Shown: piece after piece, positions 48,406 through 58,075 of the stretch
Layout: every line of letters begins with the position of its first letter
Position numbering within the stretch: the stretch's first letter is position 1
NCBI GenBank assembly: GCA_034190945.1
Contig: CM067218.1
Coordinates: 160,377,270 to 160,441,269, forward strand
DNA from: Octodonta nipae
Taxonomy: Eukaryota > Arthropoda > Insecta > Coleoptera > Chrysomelidae
Length of the DNA stretch: 64,000 bases
Direction of reading: 5' to 3'
Program-made: the position numbers and the translations under genes
Notes under the pieces: generated by a model
What the model was told of the DNA's origin: nothing
The model's database searches: none
The model's input: only the letters and a program-made list of their open reading frames with translations

Positions 48406-49541
48406 ACTTGGGGGGGGTTATGACGCCTTCTTCACCGGTTTATTTCTGATGGACAAATACTTTTGACAAACGAACGTTAATAATGTTCACAATTTGATGA
48501 AATAGGGTCGAATTTCGACCACTGGGTGAAACTAGTAGATAAAAATTTCAAGAGATTTAAAATAGTTGTTACTATTTTGTTTCGACTCAAGTATTAATCC
48601 TAATGTGTAATTTAATAATTAATTTAAATATGAGTGTCAAGTAGCAAATAAAATTTGCTGAATTATATTTTTTCGAACATACTTCATTTATTTACTATTT
48701 TGGCAATATATAACGAGGTCACATTAATTATAACATATTAAATAGTATGTAAGTAGATATTTTTTAAATATCCCAGGATCTCCAGAATTTTCTTCAAGAT
48801 AAATGTTGTAATATAGTTTAAACCAGCACATATTAAAAACAACATCAATCTTGTCCAAATATAATAAATGCATGGGGTATTCACCATTAATACACGACCG
48901 ACCAGCCGTACGCTCCAGAAATTTGAATCAATTTCATCAATAATGACTATTGATGCTTAGAAAGTCAACCCCAATAAATCATACAACTATTTCATTAAGT
49001 GGTCACTTGAAGCTCATACCCAATCAATTGTGTGTTACATTTCCATAATACCACAGATCATACACATACTCCGTAATACCACAAAATAAAAATTTTGTGT
49101 TAATGCTCTTAATGCCATAACATGTGCATGCTCAAAGGTCCGTTTTAATAATCTTAGAGCTTCTGTACCTGAAGTGCAAAAATGTCGTGGTAAGGCTTAA
49201 AGAGAAAGAGGGCAATAGAGATGGCAGGAGTCTATTTCACTCGGTTGGGAGCTGCCTTCCTTGAATTATGATCAGAATGTTGTTCATTGGCTGTTTCCAC
49301 CCAACAAGTGAAATAGCTTGTTACTAACTCGATTGCCCTATTTTTCTAGCATTGCCAAGATTTTGCTTACAGCATCTACTTTCTAGAGATAGTGCTTAAA
49401 TATCGTGCCAACGAAAGAGGTTACCGCTACCTCCAGAAGGTTTATGCTCTAAGCGATTTTGTGCATTGCAGGCTATCTCCAGAAGGTACAAGCTCTAAGT
49501 TAATAATAACAATAGAATAGGATAGTTTGATGTCAAATAGT
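48406..49541. other. Non-coding, possibly gypsy 3' terminal region
   Basis: No gene. A pair of direct repeats, CTCCAGAAGGT...GCTCTAAG, lies at 49430-49455 and 49471-49498. This stretch is where the 3' LTR of the minus-strand gypsy element would be expected, but I could not match it to a 5' LTR. Confidence 0.4.
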
Positions 49542-49850
49542 TTACACATCTCTCATTAGTGCGTTGTCGAATTCCCTACCATAATCACAATGTATCCGTA
49601 ATGGAGTACCGAAGTGATGGAAATAGAGTAGTAAAGTACTAACAACGGTTTTTGCGGATTTGTCAGTTATGGGGTAGGCCTGAGAGAATTTTGTTAGTTC
49701 GTCCCGGATAGTTATAGCATAGTTTCTTATCGAGAATGTCGATGTTGACATGTTTACAGGGTGTCCGTGGGGTTTCAGTGATGACGAGAGGGCTGTCGAG
49801 ATTTTTCGGTAAACTTTTACCTTCTGGCAAGTCTGATAGTTTTTGATAAA
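49542..49850 (-). pseudogene. Gypsy family 2 integrase core
   Basis: DELTKFSQAYPITDKSAKTV, HHFGTPLRIHCDYGREFDN and the preceding NYQTCQKVKVYRK zinc-domain tail are integrase features: the S/C-D-x-G motif region carries the second catalytic Asp. The first Asp block is lost in a frameshift, and the part with the catalytic Glu is absent to the left. Confidence 0.75.
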
Positions 49851-49858
49851 ATTGTCAA

Positions 49859-50008
49859 ATATTTTAATTTACATCTTAGAATTGTGCCTTTTTTATCCGT
49901 AGTTTCTTAACCATTGACAACGGAGTCTGATCTAGTCCCCGAAACGTTTGGAATATACAGCAATTTTCTTTAAACTGTGGTGTTATTTCCCAAGAAGTAC
50001 TTAGACAT
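49859..50008 (+). mobile_element. 150 bp short retroelement with hammerhead-like core
   Basis: Exactly flanked by TAAAATTGTCAA (49847-49858 and 50009-50020), a 12-base target duplication inside the gypsy integrase region. The insert matches 30858-31006 end to end. Core: TTGACAAC, a GGAGTC/AGTCCC-type hairpin, GAAACGTTTGG. Too short to code. A monomeric retrozyme-like or Penelope-derived SINE-like unit fits best. Confidence 0.75.
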
Positions 50009-50145
50009 TAAAATTGTCAATGTCTTTAGTTAGTTCTTGCCAATTGTATTTTTCCTTTATTCTGCGGATAGTTTCATTGATATCTCGATGTAAATTATTT
50101 TTGCCGTTATGAAATTAGTCGAGAATTATAGGTATTTAATCTTTC

Positions 50146-50816
50146 TCAACCTTTTGGGCTATATATAACTTTCCATTTTAAATCGATTTCGGAAAAGATG
50201 AACGAAAGCATTTCCAGAAAGGGCAAATCTATGTTATTCTTAAAATAGTATACTAAGTTTTCCGTAAACACATCTCTGCTATTGTATAAAGATGCGAAAA
50301 GAATCTCATTAACTACTTCTGGGTCAGAAGGGAGAGGGACGATGAGATAGCGTCTCTTTCTGACACTTTTGCTTCCAAAGACGTTTATTCGTGGGGTGTG
50401 AAAATCGGCATTTTCCTCAAAAATGTCCTCGATGATGTCGTGGTGAAAATCTTTCATGAGAGAACATTGGGGGAATCCAAGAATATTTTTGTTTTCTCTG
50501 TCTAATAGTTGGCAATTAGAAAATTGAATTTTGTAGTAGTCTATCAGTGAAACAGTTTTGTATCGCTCTACAAAAGTTCTGAACTTCTCAGAAATTTGAC
50601 GGAAGTTAATGGGACTTTTTGTGTCTGGTTCTCGTTAGTCATCGTCACTCTCATTTGTTGGAAGTACTGCAAACGGTGATTGTTTGTCTGAAAGGATACG
50701 TATTCATTAAAGTTGTTAACCTTAATGAGAGATAGAGCGTCGGCATTTTATTTACCTTGCCGGGCTTGTAGATTATTTGGTGATCATACGGGCTGTGGTC
50801 GGTCAAAAGTAGAAAC
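50146..50816 (-). pseudogene. Gypsy family 2 RNase H end and linker
   Basis: An open frame 50457-50146 with RRYLIVPLPSDPEVVNEILF follows stop-ridden RNase H sequence in which only the K-x-A-D-A-L-S motif region (about 50745-50720) is recognisable. It lies between the RT and integrase of the same element, so it belongs to Pol. Confidence 0.6.
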
Positions 50817-51481
50817 TTAGGGCCAAAAATCTTTTTGAAGTAATTTTGTAAGTGGTTTGGAAATTTTGGCGAAGTTTGGAATGAAGCGCCTATAATAGCC
50901 TGCTAAACCTAGAAATGATTTAATGTCTTTTTGGATTTTTGGCTGGGGAAAGTTGAGAATGCAATCGACATTTGAGGGATTTGGCTTTGCGCCTTCAGGA
51001 GTTATAAGATGACCTAGATACGCGATTTCTTTGCGAAGGAACTCGCACTTGTCGAGTTGTATTTTCAGATTGGCTTTTCGTAGTCTTTTGAAAACATCGG
51101 TGAGACGGGCTATATCCTCATGAATTGTCGGCAAATACACGACGATGTCGTCCATGTAGACTAAACATCTTTCGTTTTGGATTCCAAGAAGAATGTTATC
51201 CATAACCCGTTGAAACGTTGATGGAGCACTCTTCAGACCAAAAGGCATCCTAACAAATTCCCTAACAAATTCATAGTGACCATTGTCGACTGTGAAAGCA
51301 ATTTTGGGAATGTCTTTGGTGCTTTGGTGTTGATTTCGATTTGATGAAATCCAGAAGCTAAGTCAGTCAGTTGGTCGCCTTCTAAATAGAAGATATCGGA
51401 ATATTCAAGACAAAGTTCTGAAATGAATTCAGATTCGTCTTCGTTGAGATGTTCTAAATGAAGCTGGTTCATTATCGTCAT
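50817..51481 (-). pseudogene. Gypsy family 2 reverse transcriptase
   Basis: The best preserved polymerase in this element: MPFGLKSAPSTFQRVMDNIL, then CLVYMDDIVVY with the catalytic aspartates, FLRKEIAYLGHLIT and SFLGLAGYYRRFIPNFAKI, in one open frame (51248-50817). Upstream, out of frame, QLTDLASGFHQIEI (about 51360-51320) is the motif A region, with frameshifts near 51300 and 51250. The frame ends at a stop after LLQKDFWP, before RNase H. Confidence 0.88.
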
Positions 51482-51887
51482 TTGTCTGTCATTCTCGGCT
51501 AAGTTACGTTTCGTTTTCAGAGAAGGTTTTTATTGTGAAATTCTGTATTGGTTCTAAATCGAGTTTGTCAAAAGTGATGGTTTTGGGAATGGCATTAGCG
51601 TTTAAAACGGAAATTATGAATTCACCATTTTCATTGATTTTGACTAAGGCATTTGGGAGACGAACTTTTTCAATTTCGGTTGAAGAGCATCATTATTCTT
51701 GAGGTTACATTTCAGTTTACAGATTTGCTTAGTTCGAGAGTAATTGTGTTGACTGGAATATATTTCAGTTGAAGGTGTAGAGTTACTATTACGCATGATC
51801 GTATCATCCGTAACCTTGAATAGTGGCAGAGTTTTAAAATTTGTAACGAGTTGTTTCTTACTCTCTTAGAGGTGTCATTCCTTTGTA

Positions 51888-51957
51888 CGCAAGACAATAT
51901 ATATTCAATATAAATATAATATATATTGTTTCTGGTCGGGAACCTTCATCAGTTGCG
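51888..51957 (-). ncRNA. Type I hammerhead ribozyme, copy 1
   Basis: Sense strand is minus. Order: CGCAA (helix I, 51957-51953), CTGATGA (51952-51946), GGT/ACC stem II with a TCCCG loop and an A·A next to the core, GAAA (51932-51929), then helix III, whose two strands pair for 12 bp (ACAATATATATT with AATATATATTGT), then the GTC cleavage triplet (51895-51893) and TTGCG (51892-51888), which pairs with CGCAA. All invariant core bases are present. Stem II is short and the A·A mismatch may weaken it. Confidence 0.82.
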
Positions 51958-52213
51958 CTTCCCACAATTGAATGTCATCTCGAACACTTCTTTATGCATT
52001 TGATGCATTTCGTTAAATTTGAAGACGCGAGATGTAAGACCGACATCTAGGATTTTCAAGAGAATCAGTACACAGAGGTTCCGAATCTGGAGCCGTTCCG
52101 TGTAATTGCTGTTCTCCCTTAACTCCTAAGACAGAATGTCACGATAAAATTTTTCAGGTTACTTCACCTGTCAGAGATATTGAATACTCTCTTCGAGGTG
52201 TCATTCCTTTGTA

Positions 52214-52283
52214 CGCAAGACAATATATGTTATATATAAATATAATATATATTGTTTCTGGTCGGGAACCTTCATCAGTTGCG
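52214..52283 (-). ncRNA. Type I hammerhead ribozyme, copy 2
   Basis: Same design as copy 1, one repeat period away. Helix I CGCAA/TTGCG, CTGATGA at 52278-52272, GAAA at 52258-52255, helix III of 9 bp with a slightly different loop, GTC at 52221-52219. The predicted cut lies between 52219 and 52218. Confidence 0.82.
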
Positions 52284-52299
52284 CTTCCCACAATTGAAT

Positions 52300-52301
<2 letters not shown>

Positions 52302-52341
<40 letters not shown>

Positions 52342-52774
52342 TATTGTTTATACGGGGCATATGGATAAGTTATCCTTTACCCTCTTATTGTGCTTTTGTG
52401 TCTTGACTTTTGATACTTTTTTAGGCAATTACTGTCGTGCCTTTGTTTAGCCCTCCGTGAGGGCTAATTTGGGTCTTTTTATTCCCCTGTCGTTATTTGG
52501 GTTGTATTGTAAAACTGCTCTTTGTTCTTGGTTTGGATGTACGAGGTATTTGGTGATGAGCGCTTCATTTCGTTTTTTGATTGCTTTTAGAATGGTATCT
52601 ACTTTGAGTTCTTTCCTTATGTGTGTGTTTCGAATGTACCATGGTGATTTAGTGATTCTTCTAAGTATTTTGTTTTGTATTGTCTCTAATTTGTTGATGT
52701 GAATTGTCGCCGCTTGTTCCCATTCTGTTGACGAGTAATGAATTATCGGAAGGATGCAGGTCTTATAGAGTGAT
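52302..52774 (-). pseudogene. Jockey-like element copy A (3' end only)
   Basis: Minus strand: the last ~105 codons of a jockey-type RT ORF2 (SLYKTCILPIIHYSS, EWEQAATIHINKLETIQNK, RRITKSPWYIRNTHIR, ending KLALTEG), a 3' UTR of about 110 bases, and a (GA)n tail (52302-52338 as CT). The tail abuts the GAGAGGACATTC site of the hammerhead unit. 5' truncated, as usual for non-LTR retrotransposons. Confidence 0.85.
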
Positions 52775-53213
52775 TGTTCTTTATGCATTTGATGCATTTC
52801 GTTAAATTTAACGAAATGCATTAAGGGAGAACAGCAATTACACGGAACGGCTCCAGATTCGGAACCTCTGTGTACTGATTCTCTTGAAAATCCTAGATGT
52901 CGGTCTTACATCTCGCGTCTTCAAATTTAACGAAATGCATCAAATGCATAAAGAAGTGTCCGAGAGGACTTCATTGACAGCAGTGTAATTATTTTAAGTG
53001 CATTTATACAAAAGCTTATTTTACGATAAAGAGACAATTTTATTACTTGCTGAATTCACAATTATAAAATCGCCAGTGTTAGTGATAACCAAAACAAAGC
53101 ACGGCGTGCGACTGACCGCGCGCCGTTTGAACAAACATTGAAAACAGACAATAAACGCGAATTAGTGATTAGTGAAATAGTGACAAAAACCAGTTCCAAT
53201 ACTAAATCAAATA

Positions 53214-54429
53214 TGTCAGGTACAAACAGAAGGAATCCAGCCAGTCGTGAAGAAAATGATGATGAATCCACCACGGACAAAGTAAAATAGGTAATGGACT
53301 TCATTACTAACTCCGAGAGAGAAACAATTATAGAAATTTTTAAACAATTGGCTTAATGTTAAACTACAGATTATAAAATGAAAATGATAATGATTCAGAT
53401 GACTCAATAACCCAATCACAGAAAAAACGAATGAAGATTGACAATCCAACTATACCCTCGACATCGGCAAACAGTATTCCATCGTCAGAAGACAATAAAA
53501 TGGATGTTACACCACCTCTATTTAAGATAAATATCCTGCCAAAACCTAAATCAAACGACCTAACCTAACCAGCCAATCAACAACAAATTGACAAAAAAGT
53601 ACCCCCAATCATGGTAGCTAATACAGGCATGTAGATACATTTGAATAGCAAAATCAATCAGGCCAATATCAAAATTCATTCAGTAGAAAATACCAAAAAC
53701 GGTATCAAAATATATCCAAAAGAAATCGACGATCACAGAAAATTAACTAAAATGCTAGACCAGGATAAGACCGAATATTTCACATTCAAAAGACCAGATG
53801 AAAGAACACTGAGAGTGGTAATCCGCGGAGTTCCAGTAGAAGTGGATTGCGATCTAGTAAAAGACGAACTCAAAGCAATGAACTTCGAACTTTTAAATAT
53901 CTCAAGATTATACCGAAAGACTGACACCGGTGATAAAATATACATGCCATTGATACTTGTAGAGCTACCAAAGACAGAAAAAAGTAAAAATATTTATAAC
54001 ATCACAGGTCTCCAATATATAAAAATCAAAGTAGAACCACAGAAAAGCAGCAACCAAGTGAGCCAGTGTCACAGATGGCAGGGCTTCGGCCACCACCAAT
54101 CTCGTTGTCAACTCCAACCTAAATGTGTTAAATGCGGACAAGGACACTATTACCAAAACTGCGAAAAACCCCGAAACATTAATGTCACTTGTGCCAACTG
54201 TAAGGAGGCCCACCCTGCAAACTACAGAGGATGCAAACTTTACCCGAAAATACCATCAAGTAACCAACCAACACTAATACAACGTCAGGTACGCGTACAG
54301 CCAGGAATCTCATACGCACAAACAGCCAAGACAAACAACACCAGTCACAGTAACACAATAGCCAACCTCCAAAAAGCTTTTAATCAATTTATTAGCACAA
54401 TAGTCAACAACACGCAACTAAATGGATAA
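53214..54429 (+). pseudogene. Jockey-like ORF1 (gag-like, CCHC)
   Basis: Probable start MSGTNRRNPASREENDDEST at 53214. The reading shifts frame and hits stops up to 53640, then is open from 53641 to 54429. This part has an RNA-binding PRE_C2HC-type region (RPDERTLRVVIRGVPVEVD) and three zinc knuckles: the first with its second Cys changed to Trp (CHRWQGFGHHQSRC), then CVKCGQGHYYQNC and CANCKEAHPANYRGC (about 54068-54235). It would coat the element RNA. Stops at about 53566 and 53632 break the N-terminal half. Confidence 0.8.
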
Positions 54430-54775
54430 TAAAAGAAGACTAGAACTAACACTCTATAAGACCTGCATCCTTCCGATAATTCTTTACTCGTCAACAGCAT
54501 GGGAACAAGCGGCGACAATTCACATCAACAAATTAGAGACAATACAAAACAAAAAACTTAGAAGAATCACTAAATCACCATGGTACATTCGAAACACACA
54601 CATAAGGAAAGAACTCAAAGTAGATACCATTCTAAAAGCAATCAAAAAACGAAATGAAGCGCTCATCACCAAATACCTCGTACATCCAAACCAAGAACTA
54701 AGAGCAGTTTTACAATACAACCCAGATAACGACAGGGGAATAAAAAGACCCAAATTAGCCCTCACGGAGGGCTAA
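54422..54775 (+). CDS. Fused ORF2 start and C-terminal tail (jockey-like)
   Basis: ATGGATAATAAAAGAAG overlaps the ORF1 stop (ATGGATAA), the usual ORF1/ORF2 junction of jockey elements. After only a few codons the frame enters TLYKTCILPIILYSSTAWEQ, the extreme C-terminal region after the RT thumb, and ends KLALTEG. An internal deletion of probably more than 2 kb therefore fuses the ORF2 start to its tail while keeping the frame. The 117-codon product has no endonuclease or polymerase. Confidence 0.75.
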   Translation: MDNKRRLELTLYKTCILPIILYSSTAWEQAATIHINKLETIQNKKLRRITKSPWYIRNTHIRKELKVDTILKAIKKRNEALITKYLVHPNQELRAVLQYNPDNDRGIKRPKLALTEG

Positions 54776-54907
54776 ACAAAGGCATGACAGTAATTGCCTA
54801 AAAAAGTATCAAAAGTCAAGACACAAACGCACAATAAGAGGGTAAAGGATAACTTATCCATATGCCCCGTATAAACAATACAAAAGAGAGAGAGAGAGAG
54901 AGAGAGG

Positions 54908-55075
54908 GAGAGTATTCAATATCTCCGACAGGTGAAGTAACCTGAAAAATTTTTATCGTGACATTCTGTCCTAAGAGTTAAGGGAGAACAGCACACGGAA
55001 CGGCTCCAGATTCGGAACATCTGTGTACTGATTCTCTTGAAAATCCTAGATGTCGGTCTTACATCTCGCGTCTTC
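54908..55075 (+). repeat. Hammerhead repeat, right terminal arm
   Basis: Sense unit from GAGAGTATTCAATATC through GACAGGTGAAGTAACCTG, GACATTCTGTCCTAAG, CGGCTCCAGATTCGG to ATCTCGCGTCTTC. It lacks the ribozyme portion. Confidence 0.85.
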
Positions 55076-55088
55076 GAGTTGTTTCTTA

Positions 55089-56060
55089 TTGAAATCTATG
55101 ATGCAGTTATAGTGTTCCAGGAAGTCTGAACCTAATAACCCATCAAATTCGATATCAATATCACAAATATACACATTATTTGGGTCGGAGATGTTAAAAG
55201 GCTGTGATGCCTCGAATGATAACATTTTCAGGAAACCGTTGTTTGAAGCGTTGGCAGGTTTCAGGTATAAAAACTGAAAGTCCTGCACTGGTATCGATAA
55301 GAAGTTTATAGGTTTTTGAAGAATCGTAATATAATAAAGATTCTTGGAATTGACGGAGAGAAGGGGTCTTACAGAAAGTTCTGTCCTGGAAAGCTATATT
55401 TGGGTTTGAATTTCTTTAATTTCGTGATTCTGTCAAATGAAAATTTAGTTGAGGAGAATCAGGTTCATCAGAATAATATTCGTTAAACTGTTCAGTGTTG
55501 AAATATTCTGGTTCACCGTTTTGTTCTAAATCATTAGGGTAATATTCTTGTACGTTTCCGTACTCATTGGGTAAAGGGTTGTATTGATTTTCGTTTTAAG
55601 AATAGTTATAGTCATTGTGATATGGTCCTAATTGCAGATTGTTCAAAACTGATGAGTCTTTGGTTGTTGATGTTTTTGATGCTTAAAGAAACTCGGGTTC
55701 CGTCTGTAATTGACAGACATTTGGAGTTGTCTACTGGTAGATGGACGAAATTGTTGCTGCGTAAATTGTTGACTGGGATTAACATTTGTAGATTGGTTGG
55801 TAGGATCTCCTAAATGATTTTCTAGGACAGTTGGCATTTCAGCTAATTGACTAGAGTTTCGCGAATTAATTAACTCAGCCGCTTTACCGCGTAACTTATT
55901 TTTGATATGGAGAAACAGGAATACTTGCTGATTATCCGTTGCCAGGCTGTAAACAGTATTACAGAAGCATATGAAAGTATTCAGAAATATCGGATTACCA
56001 TCATACTCAGGAATTATGTAAAATATTTCCGATAGCTTACGGCTGGTGTAGCTGCTTATC
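55089..56060 (-). pseudogene. Gypsy family 2 gag end and protease
   Basis: Read leftwards: a Gln/Asn/Ser-rich gag tail (FTQQQFRPSTSRQLQMS, 55837-55643), stop-ridden sequence, then a protease with LLIDTSAGLS (about 55305-55275; D-T-S-A, Gly changed to Ser). In the next frame comes FDGLLGSDFLEHYNCIIDFN (about 55150-55090), the C-terminal protease signature, cut by the insertion at 55088. Translation resumes at 51847. Confidence 0.75.
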
Positions 56061-56666
56061 TAGTGGTTGCCACTTTTATAAACTCGCACAATAAATCAAA
56101 ATTAATTGTTGAATAAAAGTTTTAAATTGAATTGTAGAAAATATATTGTTTATGCAAAATCAAAATGGGAATGTATAAATGTTTAAAATAACGTTTCAAA
56201 TAATAATAAAATAAAGCAATAATATAAAATATTTAGTTTCAAAATTATTCTGCAAAGGTTTGGAAACCACCACAACTAGTTAGAAATCTTCTTGTTCTAG
56301 CTGTATCTGGAATATCCTACTAACTGAGCCAATTTTATATTCACTTTGATTCAACTCACTTTTTTAAAAATATATATTTATTTAAAAACATACACAATTT
56401 AAAATTGAACAATTAAAATGATTTTATACTTGAATAACTTAATACTAAAAGTGATAATATTTGAATGACATGAGATGGTTTCCAGTTGCTTTTATAACAT
56501 TGAGAAAAGTGCTGATGCAAGTCAGCAATTTTACAGGGTAAACGGTCTCGTGTAGGTTTCCGGGAAGTTGTTTGCATATAATTCACGATGAAATTTGATA
56601 TCTCTGGGAAGTCAGGAACTTTTTAAATTCCGTTGACTTCTTGAGTGTGGGAACTAAGTGCTAATA

Positions 56667-56727
<61 letters not shown>

Positions 56728-56752
56728 AATATATATTTTATATATATATATA

Positions 56753-56797
<45 letters not shown>

Positions 56798-56820
56798 TTT
56801 TTCAGTTTTCTAAATATATG
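56061..56820. other. AT-rich spacer with (TA)n runs
   Basis: No gene. TA runs at about 56673-56720 and 56745-56794. Confidence 0.6.
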
Positions 56821-58075
56821 AGATGGTTTCCGGAAATTCATCCGCGTAGTTAATAACTGATCTCTGCCGGGATCGATGGTAAAATGACGACGTTTCGGCA
56901 GAGTCACATCTGCCCTCTTCAGGTCGGTTCGTATAATTCTCGTAGCATTCTGCTTTCGCTTCTAGTTACTCGAATACTAAGATTTTCAGAAGCGCTCGCG
57001 CTATTATATAGTTGCGGCTCGGCGCCTATTGGTTGGCACCGTGAACGGCTGCGTGTGATTGGCACTTGGCGCTCAGTGGGCACGTCTCCCGCCTGCTGAA
57101 TTGTTATTTCCGGTTGAGTTGTTATTGGACGGGTCCGGGCCGGTACGGTGTTTAATAGAATTTTCCAACAATTTGATAAGTTCTGAATTTCATTGCGTGC
57201 GTTTAGGCCTGAGAGGCCTCTTCACTATCTCAATTGCCTCTCTTACGAGTCTTGATTTCGAGTGTTCTATATTTGCTAGTACTCTGGTGTTCTCAAAGTC
57301 TATTCCGTGTGGCATCGTGGTGGCGTGTTCCGCAATGGATGTTGTTTTTTCCTGCTTAATTACAGCGCTCTGGTGTTCATCACGTCTAGCTTGAATTCTT
57401 CTATTAGTTTGCCCGACATAGGTTTTATGGCAGTCTGCACATGTAATCTCGTACACTCCCTGTTATTCTAAAGGGATCCTCGTCTTCGGAGTCCTCAACA
57501 CCGTGCTTATTTTTCTGTCTGTGTTGAAAATATATAGTATCGATATTGTGACTCCGTAGAATTCTTGCAATACTATCCGTGGTCCCCTTGACTTACGGTA
57601 AATAAGCCTTGGTTATTGGTGTCTCATGCTCCTCGTCTGTTTGTCTCGGTTTTGACTTTAGGGCTCTATTTCGGTCTGTAAATCCGTTTTGTCTCAGAGC
57701 TGTTTTTAAACTGTCCATTTCCTGTTTGATGTTATCCTGGTCAGCTAGTCTTTGTGATCTGGTTACTAAAGTCTTGACGATGGCTTGTAGTTGGGCTGGG
57801 TGGTGATGAGAATTAGCATGAAGGTATCTGTTGATGTGAGTTGCTTTCCTATATACTGTATGGCCACGGGTTCCATATTCCTTCCTATTTATGAGAACAT
57901 CAAGGAATGGCAGTTGATTGTTGGCTTCAACTTCCATGGTAAATTTTATTTTGTGATGGATGCCATTAAGGTGGTCTAAAAAAGTATTGAGGTGTTCCCT
58001 CCCATGAGGCCAAATCACAAATGTATCATTCACATATCGCAACCATAAACTGGGTTTAAGGGTTGTTGTTCTTAA
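56821..58075 (-). mobile_element. Penelope-like element, 5'-truncated inverted copy
   Basis: From right to left: RT from RYVNDTFVIWPHGREHLNTF (58042; the YVDD motif is YVND here), MEVEANNQLPFLDVLINRK, a linker to 57593, the GIY-YIG domain MYEITCADCHKTYVGQTNRR...DEHQS (57456-57370), a C-terminal tail, and the terminal repeat (56821-56893). It starts abruptly inside RT at about 58075, exactly where the plus-strand copy's terminal repeat begins. The two copies are thus joined head to head, an arrangement known for Penelope-like elements. Stops near 57467 and 57600 break it. Confidence 0.88.
56884..56930 (-). ncRNA. Hammerhead-like motif in the Penelope terminal repeat
   Basis: Minus strand: GAC, CTGAAGA (fits CUGANGA; 56922-56916), G, a GGCAG/CTGCC stem with an 8-base loop, GAAAC, GTC, GTC. 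The possible helix I (GAC/GTC) and helix III are only 2-3 bp, as in minimal Penelope hammerheads, which may need to work as dimers. The equivalent core is deleted from the 3' end of the plus copy (about 60700). Confidence 0.5.

Larger units (their letters stand above)
52968..54907 (+). mobile_element. Jockey-like element copy B, internally deleted
   Basis: Contains a 5' UTR, ORF1 (gag-like) and the very end of ORF2, then the same 3' UTR as copy A and a (GA)n tail (54884-54906). The endonuclease and nearly all of the reverse transcriptase are missing. The tail meets a GAGAGTATTC site of the hammerhead unit, whereas the 5' flank stops at the other GAGAGGA site, so the ribozyme-bearing piece between the two sites is absent here. 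Confidence 0.82.
51861..55075. mobile_element. Hammerhead-repeat composite inserted in gypsy, carrying two jockey-like copies
   Basis: Flanked by GAGTTGTTTCTTA at 51848-51860 and 55076-55088. The left end is ACTCTCTTAGAGGTGTCATT (antisense) and the right end ATCTCGCGTCTTC (sense), the same termini as at 24.36/24.99 kb. Inside, antisense units run 51861-52301 with a period of about 328 bases (CTCTCTT...GAGGTGTC recurs at 51861 and about 52189), then jockey-like copy A, then a turn-around palindrome (TTCGTTAAATTTAACGAA near 52800-52820), sense sequence to 52967, jockey-like copy B, and sense sequence to 55075. This dates the order: gypsy, then hammerhead repeat, then jockeys. Confidence 0.85.
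49542..56060 (-). mobile_element. Second Ty3/gypsy family, interrupted remnant
   Basis: Minus-strand element whose parts lie in order from right to left: Gln-rich gag tail (55643-55837), protease (55046-55300 side), pre-RT segment (51481-51846), RT (50817-51400), RNase H (about 50640-50816), linker (50146-50457) and integrase core (49542-49800). Two insertions break it: 51861-55075 (hammerhead repeats, duplication GAGTTGTTTCTTA) and 49859-50008 (short repeat, duplication TAAAATTGTCAA). LTRs were not identified. Unrelated at the family level to copies 1 and 2. Confidence 0.85.

Noticed and set aside
55640..55660. CTGATGAG at 55649
   Set aside because: Lies in gypsy gag coding sequence; no GAAA, helix I or helix III around it.
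56673..56794. Long TA runs as a replication origin or CRISPR-like array
   Set aside because: Simple microsatellites; no spacers or unit structure, and the genome is eukaryotic.
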